Source: Cubamyces lactineus (lineage: Eukaryota; Basidiomycota; Agaricomycetes; Polyporales; Polyporaceae). From it: a stretch of DNA of 64,000 nucleotides. The stretch lies in contig JACDTU010000003.1 of assembly GCA_022376465.1 (NCBI GenBank), forward strand, positions 248,001 to 312,000, read 5' to 3'. This document shows, one piece after another, positions 34,393 through 46,003 of this stretch (positions within the stretch are counted from its first letter, which is position 1; each line of letters starts with the position of its first letter). The position numbers and the translations under genes were made by a program. The notes under the pieces were generated by a model. The model had not been told where the DNA came from and did not search any database. It saw only the letters and a program-made list of their open reading frames with translations.

Positions 34393-35077
34393 ATGGCTCG
34401 GACGACCGCCCACGCCCTCCTCGTTGTACTCGGATTGCTCGCCATTGCGAACATGGCGTTCATCGTCATTGCTATTCACACACTCAGCGGCCTCAGAGTC
34501 CCATCCGCAGAGCGTGAATATAGTGAGTCGCCGCATACCCTAGCTTGAGCCCGAGCTTGAATGCTGATACCCGCACGTACGACTATCAGCATACATCGGT
34601 GACGACTTCCCGGCACAACTCCCGCTCGATATCCCCCTAGCCGGACTCGTCCTCTCCTCAGACGCATCGCACTTCGCGCTTGACGCCGACGACGACTGGG
34701 GCGCGCTCTTCCCGCTCTCCGACGGCTTCACGACCCTCTACCCTCGATCTCCCTCTCCGGGCGACTCGGAGAGCGGGCGGACGTTCCTCATCTCGATGGT
34801 GCACCAGCTCCACTGCCTAGACGTCCTCCGCGTCACCTTCGCCGCGAACCGCACGGACGCACCTGCGCACGCGCACGTCGCGCACTGCTTGCGCTACTTG
34901 CGCCAGGCGGTGCTCTGCCTCGCGGACGCGACGCTCGAGCCGGACGAGCCTGGGATGAGGGGGGGCCGGTGGGAGCATGCGGCGAGCGGGGTGGGGGCGG
35001 TGCATCGGTGTAGGGATTGGACGGTGCTGAGGCGGTATTTGGACGAGCACCCGGCGGAGGAGCTGGTGAGGGGCTAG
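34393..35077 (+). CDS. UstYa family (DUF3328) oxidase-like protein
   Basis: Two exons (34393-34522 and 34590-35077) give 205 aa. An N-terminal anchor (LLVVLGLLAIANMAFIVIAI) is followed by a lumenal domain. Both family motifs are present: HQLHC near residue 135 and HCLRYLRQAVLC near 160. A third block, HRCRDWTVLRRYLDEHP, ends the protein. In ascomycetes UstYa/UstYb and relatives act in ustiloxin and cyclochlorotine biosynthesis, oxidising or cyclising ribosomally made or nonribosomal peptides. In basidiomycetes the family is large and mostly uncharacterised. The two HxxHC-type motifs are thought to bind metal. Its neighbours are a truncated paralogue (-), a small secreted peptide gene (-) and a 7TM protein (-, tail-to-tail). 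The substrate is unknown; a role on a peptide product is inference. Confidence 0.88.
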
Positions 35078-35515
35078 GTGGGCCGTGGTCTAGTGCAAGG
35101 GGGTTCGGTCCCAAGTTATGGCTGGCTGATGACTGTTTGTTGTATATCAATCCGCTGCTGTTGGTCGTATTGTCTGAGAGGGGTCGCCGTGAAGTCAGAA
35201 TGCGTTGTCGTCAGTCTCATCCGTTCGAGCAGGGGACAGTACCAGTATGAAGTACGGTACTGCGCGCATTGTATGCGGACGCCAGAGATTACAGCAGGGA
35301 TACAGGAACACTTGGTACTACGGATTCGACCAGCTAGAATACGGAAACCCTCTAGTTCACAAGAAGCGTACCACGGATTCAAATCACCCGCGCAAGTTCA
35401 AGCAGCAGTCACTGTACTTCAGAGTCAAAGCCTCCCCGACACAGACGACGACATCCTCCCTTCACCATCCGTCCAAATCCCCTCCTTCACCACCTCGAGT
35501 GCAAACATAATGCAA
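35078..35515. other. Intergenic between convergent genes
   Basis: 3' flanks of the UstYa gene (+) and the 7TM gene (-). No gene seen. Confidence 0.5.
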
Positions 35516-37084
35516 CTACACCGCCGACGCCGGCTCATCCTCCTCGATCCCCAGCGTCTTCATCTCCCAATACTCCGGGCCCTCCACCCGGCCCACCGTC
35601 GGCTCGCTATCCTCCGTCTCCACAAACGACGGCGCGTTCCCCGGGTACGTCGTCAAATGCCCCGAGTGCGGTCTCGGGTTCGGGTTCGGGTTCGTCGTGA
35701 GTCCCAGGCCGCTATACCTCATCGACATCCCGAAGCCCGGGCCTCGGGCGCGCTCAGCATCTGCCGCAGGCCCGCCCCCGTAGCTCGGGAACGAGATGCG
35801 CGGGGCGTGCGCGCCGTAGGGGCCGCCGCTGAGGCAGACGTCGGCAGATTGCCGGCGGCGCATGTGCATGTCCCAGCTGATGTCGGCGCAGTGGTCGGTG
35901 TTGATCGCTGGGGTGGCTGCGCATGCGTCTGCGGGGGCAACAGGGGCGCCGCGCGTGGTGAAGTCGCTGGAGATCCCGAGTGCGACGCGCAGGACGATGA
36001 GCGTCGGCGCGATGCCCTGGTATAGCGCGCAATGTGCGATGTCAGCGTACTGAAAATGTTACTGATGATTATATGAAGCTTGCTCACGTAGATCTGGACG
36101 GCCATGACCGCCACTATCGCCTGCGCAGGGTGCTCAAGCGCAAACAGGACAACTAAGACGAGCTGCGCCGCGAGGTATAGCGCGCCGCTCTCGACGATGA
36201 TCGCAACCGCGGTCTGTGCGACCCGCGCGGTGCCTGCCATACGCCCGCCGTAGCGTGCATCCGCAGCGCGGGCGGTGTCCCAGAGGCGCACGACGATGAG
36301 GAAGGTGGACAGGACGTTCGTGACGAGCGGGAGTGCGTATCCCGCGAAGCCGAGCGGGACGAGGGCGGGGGGCGCGACGGGCGCGGTGGGGTCGATAGTC
36401 ACCACGAGGTGGACGACCTCTGCGATGCATGCTAACCAGTGTGCATGGTAAGTGGTGTGCGAGTGGGGAGATGACTGGTGGTGGGGGTGGGGAAGTGAGA
36501 TCATGGATGAACACTCACAGAAGCCGGCAATAGTGGTTAGGAAGGGCAGAAGGACGATCCAGTAGTTTCGCTCCCAGACTATCCAGCATCGGTAGACGAG
36601 CACGACGTCGCCTATAAGGTCGGTGAGGGAGATGAGGATGTCTGCGACGACGAGCGGTTCAGTCTCGTTCGCGTAGCCATCTACGCCCGTGTCGCGCTGT
36701 AACAGATCCAGGAGGTCATAGTCAGAATTGTAGCATAGAGGGTCGTATATGGCCACGCGCGGTATAAGGGAGACGTACGAGGGTCACGAAAAAGTGCGAA
36801 AACTCGAGAGCAAAGTGCGCTGTGCAGGACGCGAAGAGCGCGCAACCCAGTACGAGAATGGGCACGTTGAGCCCGCACGAGCGAGCGCGGCGGAGGAGCA
36901 GAACGAGGGACGCGGTGTAAAGAACGAAATTGATACCTGCACGGTCGTACCAGTAGACAAGTCAGCCCGGCTATATTCTCGATCCTAGAGTTCTGGCGGC
37001 AAGCCAGAACACTCGCGACGTACCCCAAAGGACCGCTTCGGACGCGAAACCAACGAGCGCGGCAAGATCGTTTGAGATGACCAT
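35516..37084 (-). CDS. Seven-transmembrane receptor-like protein
   Basis: Five exons (37084-37024, 36936-36779, 36696-36519, about 36425-36088 and 36022-35516). Seven hydrophobic helices can be placed: around LWGINFVLYTASLVLLL, VPILVLGCALFASC, DILISLTDLIGDVVLVYRCW, IVLLPFLTTIAGF, LVPLGFAGYALPLVTNVLST, VAIIVESGALYLAAQLVLVV and AIVAVMAVQIYGIAPTLIVL. The YRCWIVW stretch after helix 3 is typical of a large family of 7TM proteins in Agaricomycetes. Their ligands and signalling are unknown; resemblance to G-protein coupled receptors is by topology only. The start MVISNDLAALVGF lies just before helix 1 and leaves a short outside tail. The C-terminal cytosolic tail is long and Pro/Gly/Ser-rich, with a short NPNPNP repeat. 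No truncation is seen. Confidence 0.8.
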
Positions 37085-39095
37085 CGTGGTGAGCGTGAAA
37101 CAAGCGGAAATATGTACAACGAGCGACGGCGAGCAAGGAGGAAAGGAGGGGAGCTCGGAGGGGTAGAGGGAGGTCGGCTTACATCGTTAAGTGCGCATCG
37201 AAGAAAGCCAGGGCCAGCGGCGAGCATCATCTGGAAGCCGATGGCGAGACTGTGGGCCACAGCTACACTCGAAGTGCTTCAATCATGCTATAACCAGCAT
37301 CCAAGAGCCCTACCTTGGAGAGTGGGCATGGTATGTAGTATAAGGCTTACCTTGTGCAGACAGTAGCGTATTATATGGGGACGTCCGCGCCCCACACCTG
37401 CCCATGCTTCTTGACTCTTTCAAGGAATAGGGAGTACAGGGGACGGGCAGCCTGACAGCGGTCGAAACAATGAATGATGACCGCGCTCGTATGGCGGGAG
37501 CAGTTTTCAGAAGGTGGAGAGGAGCCACACCAGCAACGACGAAGGTGGCGAACCTCCTTCGAGGATTCGCGGCCGGCATCCATGCGGTATAGCACTCGTT
37601 ATGGAAGCTGGCACTTATATATCAACATGCGGCGGAACACGAGCTGACGGTGTCCACCGACTTGGCGGTGAGACCTTGAGAGTGAACAGCCGACACTCTG
37701 ATACGAACGGCGCCAACATCGCGGTGCGTGTCCTGCAAGGGTTTGGTTCGAGGACGGGTTTGAATTGAAATCTGAGGGTACATGTCAGCGGTGAAGCTGA
37801 GCGGCTGAGCGGAAGGAGGGTACGTGCCCGAGTGGAAATACTCTATAGCGTACAATTGGCGCAATGCCATGCCGTACGCGCATCCATCCTACACGCCCAC
37901 GTGCGTTCTACATATTCTTAGACCGGTTTAACTAGGATACAACCTGGTCCCGACGCACCGCGTCGACAACAGGCCATATAGCTATTAGCAGCCGAGGGCT
38001 GCGCTGCTAGAATGTCCCCAGATTCATTAAGTACAAGTCTCGCAGACTCCAAGTCAAGACGAGGTAGCTCCTCGAGCCCACTCGCAGTGTATCAGATCTC
38101 AGAACACGAAACAAATCACCTCCGCTTACCAGTTGAACTGCAAGTGGCAATGCACCTCCTTCGTTTGTCTTCCTCAATTCTTCTCGTCCTCGTGACGTCA
38201 ATCCACACCGCGTACGGATGAGACTCGAACAGCAAAGTCTGCAGCGACGGTGTGGACGCGCCTCGGTTCAAATTCCTGCCTGAGTCTACCACCAATGAGT
38301 ATGCAGTATACACAAAAACACACCTTGATTCTCACCTAACCCTACCGCGCGGCCCGCACCGCGACATCCGCACGAGCGCGTTGGGCTCTTCATCGCCATG
38401 CCCGCTATCATCGCTAGAGCCACTGCGGACGCGGTGATGTGAGGGATAGTAGGCGTGTAGTTTGCTTCATAGGGCCGATCCCGCACATGGCGTAACAATG
38501 ACATGCATGGCGTGGAACAACCTCCAGCATTGTGGTGGTGGAATTCGAAAGGTTCCAAGAGTGGCAAGTCATTGACTTCCCGCCCCGATATACTGTGACC
38601 ACCACCTCCCGCTTTGTGACTAACAACATCATAGCCACTGAGCCCTCCAAAGCCGGAGAAAGCTATCAGACTGTCCCTCCCTCAAGCGCGGCGCCCACAC
38701 ACATCACTCTCAACGTGTGCCACCGCAGTCTCTAAACGATGACATCGAACGCGTTCCCAGCTGGTCCCCGTCTAAGTTAGGCTGTATAGTTTGCGTCTAG
38801 TAAGTACCTGTAAACACAAAAAAAGAGGAAGAAAAAGACGTCGACGAAAGGCAAGTCCGTAGATACAAAACAAGATAAAGGAGAAGCGCGACGGACCCCG
38901 CGTCCACGGCCTCGCCTAACCACCGCACCGTCCAGGGTCCAGTACTAGCACCGGGGGGAATGTGTCGGGTCACATCGTCCGTACTGTATATAACCAAGGG
39001 CGGCCTACGGCAACCCCCGTAACGCACACCTCATATCTGACGACTCGCGATCCACAGCACGAGCACAAGCACGACGAACGGTCCCCGCTCATCGC
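37085..39095. other. Intergenic, 2 kb, no supported gene
   Basis: Upstream of the 7TM gene and downstream of the transporter. One minus-strand exon-like segment (about 37260-37190; AVAHSLAIGFQMMLAAGPG) is bordered by plausible splice sites but could not be joined to the 7TM start. A plus-strand ORF and a minus-strand ORF at 38414-38735 have no recognised features. Confidence 0.4.
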
Positions 39096-40805
39096 TCACT
39101 TGCTACCCGCGGTCTTGTACAGCACAAGGCCAACAAGCGCAATCGAGTACCCAAGCACCTGGAGCGGCGTGATCTGCGCGCTGAAGATGAGTACGGAGCC
39201 CGTGACGAGTAAGATGTCCTTGAACACGCCCGCGAGCGTGAGCACGAGCCCGCTGCCCGCCCCAACGAGGAACACCGCGGCGATGTTGAGCAGGAACGCG
39301 ATCACCGCATTCGAGATCAGGATCAGCGGCCTGCGGAACGCGCATCCATCTGTCAGTACGTGTCATAGGATGGTGGGGGAAGGGGAGACGTACCCGATGC
39401 GCGCGAGCTCGTAGAACGGTGCGAGGCCCTCCGTGAAGGGGAGCACAGCGAGGTTGATGAGTGCACATACGGGCGCGTAGTAGTGCAGCGACACGAGCGG
39501 GTTCATCTTCAGGCCGTGCAAGAGAATCTCGATCATGACCAACCGCGACGCCTCAAACTGTTCGCACCCACGCCGTCATGTCAGTATCAATCACCCATAC
39601 ATCTCCCTCGCCTCCCCGACGCACAACACGTCAAGGCAAAGGGGAAATCGCAGAGAGATCACTCACGGCGACAGCGGCGGCCTGGGTGAGGAAGCCGATG
39701 AGGTTGAACCGGAGTTCGCCGCGCGACGCGAGAGCGACGCCAGACGAGATCATGAGCACGATCATCGCAAGGCGCTTGTTAGGGTCTTGAATGCGGAACG
39801 TCCATGAAATGAGCAGGATCGCTACCGGGTTGAACGCCTATTCGCCGCCATGAGACCGGTGGTTAGTTCGCGCGTTCAGCTGCCTACCAAGCGCGACGCA
39901 CCTTGAGCATCTGGATGTACGCGACGGAGAGATACAGATACGCGGTATTGCTGAGAATGAGCGATCCGCTGAAGAGGAGGCCGATGGGCAGGATGCTCTT
40001 GAGGAACATGTCCTTGTTCATGTTCACATCTTTTGCGCCGTCGACTAGATGTGTTGTCTTTGCCAGGACGCGAGTGCCGATGGCCTGAAAACGTTCAGAG
40101 TGTGAGCGCAATGCACTAGGACAAGCGCGCGAGAATGTCGTCGAGACTCAGGCTGGCCCGGCAGATGAGCCTGGCAGGTTTACGTCTATGGTTTCCTGCG
40201 CGAATCCACCGTAACGAGTACGAATGTCCCTGACATCTCCCCCCTGCTCATCGCGAGTGTACCGTGTATGACCCTCCATACATAGGGCACTACCATCGAG
40301 CGCAGCTGCCAATATTGTGCTGCCTACGCGCAACACTCTCTTGCCAGGGTCAACATCCGCGGAACAGTTCGTCAACTGTAGGTAGCGACAGCAGGGGCTG
40401 CGGACAGAGCCATAGCAGAGATCGGTTCCTGTGGCGGGCATTTCCGCCCGGACTCCGCCACAGTGATAACGCAGTGCCGTTTGCTCGGCCCAAGCTTATC
40501 CACGTCAGGAAAAGGACGATACTCACAGCAAACGTTAGATGCCATGTAACAAGGAAGACGGGGTAGCGGAACTCGAGGGTGTTGTACAGGTAGTTGTTGT
40601 AGATGATAACGGCGGAGCTGAGGACGATCCATATAGGGATGATCATGGCCGCGGACATCTTTGGCTTGTTGCTGGAGGCCGGGCGCGCCTGGACGGCAGA
40701 GACGGGGGAGGGGAGGAGTTCATCCTGATCCTTCTCCTGGTGGACTTCGAGCATGGGAACGTGCTCTTCTGCGGATTCGTTCGTCTTCTCTTCGTGAGGA
40801 GCCAT
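39096..40805 (-). CDS. TPT/nucleotide-sugar transporter family protein
   Basis: Five exons from the ATG at 40805-40803 to the stop at 39098-39096; about 340 aa. The hydrophilic acidic N-terminus (MAPHEEKTNESAEEH) precedes helix 1, AAMIIPIWIVLSSAVIIYNN. The TPT pattern follows: YNTLEFRYPVFLVTWHLTFA, FSGSLILSNTAYLYLSVAYI, QMLKAFNPVAILLISW, FEASRLVMIEILLHGLKMN, and a last helix pair ending QVLGYSIALVGLVLYKT. These proteins move sugar phosphates or nucleotide sugars across Golgi or ER membranes in exchange for phosphate or nucleotides; the substrate here cannot be told. The first intron (40526-40085) is 442 nt, far longer than the usual 50-65 nt in this window. A long pyrimidine-rich leader (on the minus strand) lies upstream, about 40840-41230. 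Confidence 0.88.
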
Positions 40806-42904
40806 GTCGGGACTAGTATGAGTAGGATGTAGGTAGTCCTTGGATAGGGAGGGCGTAGGAGGTGGAGGTGGATCCGCGAGGCGGCCTGGAGGGCGGCGAG
40901 GGGAGGGGAGATAGACAAAAGGAGAGACAGAGGTCGGAGTGTGGAGGGGTGTAGACTAACTAAGACTACACGAGGACAGAGTCCAGCTGAGAGGAGAGGG
41001 GACAAGACAAGCAGCGACTTCCCAAGCGCCCGTACTCCGTCCGCCTTTCTTCCCCTCCAGACGCTTGTAGCAGTCCGTTCCCACGCCCCGCCTACCCTCC
41101 CGCTCGGCTTCGCGCCCGGATCAGTTCTGCTCCATCGTCTAGCCCTCGCGTTTACCGCCTTCTTGGCAATCTCGACCAGTGTTGTCATTGACCCCGGACC
41201 CCGGAAAACGGCAGCGTAATCCAACACTGTCTGTCAGAACTATGGAATTAGCTTCGCGGTCTCCCTTCTGGTTTTGACCCGTTCTACAATGCCTGAAGGT
41301 CTCACCCGATTCTCTGAAGATTTGACGGAGTTCACACGCCATTGACCGGGTGGCATCAGTCCATTTTGACAACACTGATCTCGACCTCTTCCGACAGGCA
41401 ACGCTTCAACCCTACAAATCCACTTGCAGGCCGCTTTCTGGATTGTCGACATATACAGCTCACAGTATAATCGTTGTGGCTGCGCTGCTAGACCGCCTCG
41501 CGCTCACCAGAACATCCATATGGCACCGTGCAAGGTTTGAACCGTGCTGCTTCATTGACATCATAGACGGCGATACCGCGACCGTAAGCACGCGTTCTCA
41601 CCGGCGCTCTCATGCCAGTGCGACGCCCCAGAAACGAGCGCAACGCCGGGTCCTCCGGACCTCCAGCTAGCTACTAGCAGACGTCGGCTGCCGGCCAACT
41701 GTCACCTTCATACGCGGACCAAATCAAGACAAATGTCGGGCGGGAGCGGCGTGCCGTATAGACACGCACTGCACTCTCCGAGGTATACACTCGTCCAAGA
41801 CTCGATGTGCATGCACCTAATCGCGTCGACCACACACAGTGGCCTATACTGTATCATCATCGCGCCACGTATACGTACGTGAGTATATCCAGTCTGTCGG
41901 GCACGTCGATGGGGACGTCGCTGTCACTCAAGCTGCGGATCCGGAGACCCAGCCCCAATCAGATGCTGGGACAATCCGACTCAATCGCAGCCGTCATGTC
42001 GGACGCCTTCTGTCGCTCTGCTTATCGCTGGCGGCGCAGGTGCGGAAGCGACGAAGACTTCAAGCTCCAGAGTCCAGCGCCGGCACGATGAGCGCGAGTA
42101 TATCGAGCAGCGCGGGCCCTTCTGAACCGGTCTATGGTCGACTTGACCTCAGCTGACCGTGTGCGAGCGCGAGCGTGGCTACATCTGGTCTATCTCTACA
42201 GTACCGACTCTCAGCTGCAACTGTCATGGATGCCTGAAGAGTTGAACGAGCCGCGTCCGGCTGTGAGGAGTGCCGGCTGTGTATGTAGTACACATTCATC
42301 GTCTGCCTAGGGGAGACCAGTGCCGGCTCGTCTGGTTATGCAGATGGTATACCATGTGTCTAGGCGAGCAACTACAACACTGTTCGAACTCTGGAGTCTG
42401 GACCAAACTCCGAAGCATAGCCTCGAACCAGAAGCACCGTGGAGCATCACGGAAGGATGGGAAGCTGGAACTCTCGAAACTCAAGAGTCCAGAAACGTTG
42501 CTGAATTGGAAGAATTGAAGAAATGTCTACTGTATTATATATACGCGTACGGTACCAGCGCACCGCGGGCGGGGACGGGGACGGGGACGGTATCCATGCG
42601 TGCGATGCGAAGACGAGAGAGTATTGCGAATATTGCGAGGTGGTGGGTGGTGGTGCAGTTGACGTGTGCGATGGAGGATGGTACGGCGTCGGCGTAAGAT
42701 GTGCAGTACGCTGTACGGAGATTACTGTATGCTTCTAGCTTCTCTGCCTACGTGCTGACACCGAAGTCCAGAGAGAAGGGGAGAGAATGTAGTGTATGTA
42801 GCGCGCGCTATACTTTAACCGACTCGTGATTCATAACCAATGTCTAGCAAAGACGGTAGGCGGCGACGGAAAGGTAACTGGAAGACGAGGCATCAAGAGA
42901 TTGC
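40806..42904. other. Intergenic, 2.1 kb
   Basis: Includes the presumed leader of the transporter gene. No domain-bearing frame on either strand. A GGGGAC repeat is present at 42575-42592. Confidence 0.4.
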
Positions 42905-45449
42905 TCATGCGACAGTCCTCTTGGACGCCTCTTCTCGTACAGTGCGCAGGACAGCGTCGACGTCGAGCGGCACGCGCGGGTCCTGTCCCGGCGTGACCGA
43001 AGGCGAGACGACGTCTGGCAAGCTCGTCCCCGCGAATTTCCTACACACGCACAATGACACGTCAGCCACCATATCCCAAAATAATGTCCGCGTGCGACAA
43101 CGAGGATGGGAGAGCAAACACGCACCGTTCGTTCCACCACGCCATATAGTCGATCCCGAGGGCGTGCATCGCGAATTGCTGGTCGCGCACGAACGTCCCC
43201 GGCGGGAAGAACTCCATCAGGAGCGGCGCAGGCGCGGAAGCTTCAGACTGGCTGGCGCCTTGTGCCGGCTTCTTACCAGACCCGCTAGCCGCCGCCGAGT
43301 CCTCCAGCGGGGAGCGCATGTACACGCTGTCCGCGAGTTGGAGACCGTACGGGCCCATGACGATCTGTCCCACATATACGTTCAGCGTCCCTCGTACAGG
43401 AAACCTACAGACTGAAGAAAAGCTCACCGTCGCACGCGCAATGGCACTCATCCGCGCTTCCCACTCCGGCGCTGGCACACTCCCGTTGCCGCGCACGACG
43501 TGCACCTCGCCCAACACGCCCTGCTTCTCCAACGCCTTCAAGCCTGTAACGAGCCGCTCGTGGTCCTCGCTCGAAAGTCGTGCACCCGCACCGACCGGCT
43601 CGTCCTGCATCGACACGTACGCCACGACGGGCCGCGGCGCCTGCTTCTTCGACAAACCCCACAGCGACGCGCCCTTGCTCTCGCTCGCGCCGTACGTGCC
43701 TGCACCTGCGCCATCGGCGAGGTGGAGGTACCGCAAGAGCGCGGCACGGACGGGCGCCCACCACGCTTCAGGGGCAGAGAGGCCGACGAACGGCGCTGCC
43801 CACGCTGGTTCACCTTCCTGGCCCGCCGCACGCCGCTTCAACTCGTCTGTTCGCGCAGAAGGGGCAGGGGCCCAGTGTGCACGCCCACGCTCGGCGGCAC
43901 CGCGATCTGCGATGACTACACGGTCGAGCAGGAACGGGACGTGCATGTCTGCGAGATCCTGCCAATCTTCTGTGTACCATACGCCGAGCGTTGCAAAGAC
44001 AGCCTTCGGGATGAACGGGTGGATTCCGGTATATGCGCGGTCGCGCGGCGGAGGGTGCGATTTGGGGTCTTCGCCTGGGCCAGGAGGGATGTTCGGGGAC
44101 GAGAAGGTGGGTACATGAGGGAAGATGATACGGAGCGGTGCGGGAACGGATGAGGGGTGGGGTGAGGAGGCGGTGTCTGGAGATGGTGCGATGATGTGTA
44201 GTCCAGACGAGGAGGTGAACGAGGCGGGGGCGGCTGTCGAGGAGAGCGAGGCGTGGGTGCGGAATAGGGAAAAGAGCGTGTACGGGTCTTGCGACTCGGC
44301 ATTACCAAGCGCGAGCCACGACGTGCCGTGGATTCTATTTGAGGAGGGGAGAGAGGTGTATTAGCACAAGCTCAGTCGATCGAGCACACAGCGTGAAGGT
44401 GGACTCACTTTGCTGCGTAGGGTCCAAACATCTCCGCTGCATCTTGTGTTGTGAGGATGTGCCAATCCTGTACGCGCGGGGGCTTCGTAGCATCGAGCGA
44501 CGACGAGGCAATGTCACCCAGCTTTGGCAGCTTCGTCCAGTCATTCGCGACTACGAACAGCGTACCATTCACCGCGATAACGTTGTCCAGTACAGTGTAT
44601 CCTGCGAAAGAAATTTAGATTCAGTGGACCTCGCCCCCACCACAATGCGCAAGTAGACCCACCAGGTGTATGCGCAACAACACTCGTCTCGGGCACGTCC
44701 TTGCCCCACTTGATGAATTGGTCCTTCACCGTCACACCTGTGTTCAAACTCACTCCCCTATCCTCCTTTTGCGCACTCCGCGCAACCTTCCTGCTCCCAC
44801 CAAAATTGTAAATCACCGCATTGCGCCCTGAGCCAGACGCCGCAGAGGACCCTCGAGCGACTCCCGATACCTCGCCCTCGCGCCACTCCCATTCGCCCGC
44901 GATAATGCTCTCGAGCTCGTCGCGCCATTCTTTTGGCCGTCGACCATCTGGATCGAATCCGGGATCTTTTGTGCCGAGACCTATCAAGTGCAGATGACAT
45001 CAGTATGTTGGACATTCGACTTGATGGTATGTAGACTTGAAGCACGGACAACAGCCCATCCCCGCCGTCTACCGTTCTGTAACAACTTGGGCATGGGAGC
45101 AACCAACGCAGTCGCTGCTGCTCTCTCGTACCGTGTTGAACATCCTGGCAGGCGCGGATTAGACCGGGGGTAGAATACCCCCACGGGCTACAAACGCCGA
45201 TGGTGCCCAGCAGTACGCCTTCTCTTCCAGCGCGGCGCGCACGAGCCAGATACACTCATAGAATGCACAGGAAACATTGCACTCACCTATGCTTGAGAGA
45301 TAAGAGGAGGTGAGCTTCTGCGGATGCACTCCGACGATGCCTAACGAGGCCTCGAGGTTATACGACAGTACGAAGACCGTCAAAGAGAACAGCAGCAAGG
45401 TAATCTCCCGCCGTGTGGGCGGGGAGGTCCAACTTCGTAGGTGCGGCAT
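42905..45449 (-). CDS. GT61-family glycosyltransferase (type II membrane protein)
   Basis: Six exons from the ATG at 45449-45447 to the TGA at 42907-42905. The start is followed by a signal-anchor (EITLLLFSLTVFVLSYNLEA), placing the enzyme in the Golgi or ER with a lumenal catalytic part. A stem region holds EWRDELESIIAGEWEWREGE. The GT61 (DUF563) domain shows VIYNFGGSRKVAR-like start, WLALGNAESQDPY, HVPFLLDRVVIADRGAAERG, VVAYVSMQDEPVGAGARLSS, then IVMGPYGLQLADSVYMRSP and LLMEFFPPGTFVRDQQF, ending WWNERKFAGTSLPD. GT61 includes xylosyl- and GlcNAc-transferases (plant XYLT, EOGT); sugar and acceptor here are not known. The first intron appears long (about 307 nt, 45283-44977); a short extra exon within it cannot be ruled out. 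A Ser/Gly/Ala-rich loop is inserted between helix blocks near the C-terminus. Confidence 0.83.
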
Positions 45450-46003
45450 TCAGCCGATTGCGGTCAAAGAGCAAGGGCCGTCGAGCGTGTCAATGCGCCT
45501 TGGGTTGGGATGTGGAAAAGCCCGTCCGAGAGGGGCAAGTGCGTAGCTTAACCAGCGGGGGTGATTGTACGCAGGACAAGACGTAAGTGCCGATGCTCGG
45601 CTTCGACAAAGCACGAAGAGAGTGGGCGTATTAAAGCCGTCTAGGCGAGCAGTACTGAACGATGGTGGTAGCAGGAGGCCAAGATAGCGCGGTAGCGTTG
45701 CGAGCCGCGAGAGTGGTGGTGGTGGTGGCGAGCAGCCAGCTGTGGGCGCTTCTTGTCAATTAGCAGTGCATCTTGCACTGAGCACATCCCGATCACACCG
45801 CAAACATCCAGATTTGCTCTGTCAAGATCCAGATTGCTGTTGGTGATGGCAGACTCGTATGCCCAAGATATGGGTCGGAGCAATACATATAGGGTGTGAT
45901 ATACGTATAGTTGTAGCGATTGTTCGACGTCCACCGACCATGACCGACGGGTCGGAGGATGTGGAATACGGAAGACGAAATCCATAAGATCCACACTCCA
46001 AGG
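45450..46003. other. Intergenic
   Basis: Lies between the GT61 start and the ATP10 3' end, both read on the minus strand. A GGTGGT-type run lies at 45713-45731. No gene seen. Confidence 0.45.

Noticed and set aside
37190..37330. Extra N-terminal exons for the 7TM protein
   Set aside because: Splice-like borders exist, but there is no acceptor before the MVISND start, and seven helices are already complete without them.
44984..45255. Additional exon in the long first intron of the GT61 gene
   Set aside because: Candidate acceptor gives a stop within ten codons; direct joining to LGTKDPGFDPD keeps frame.
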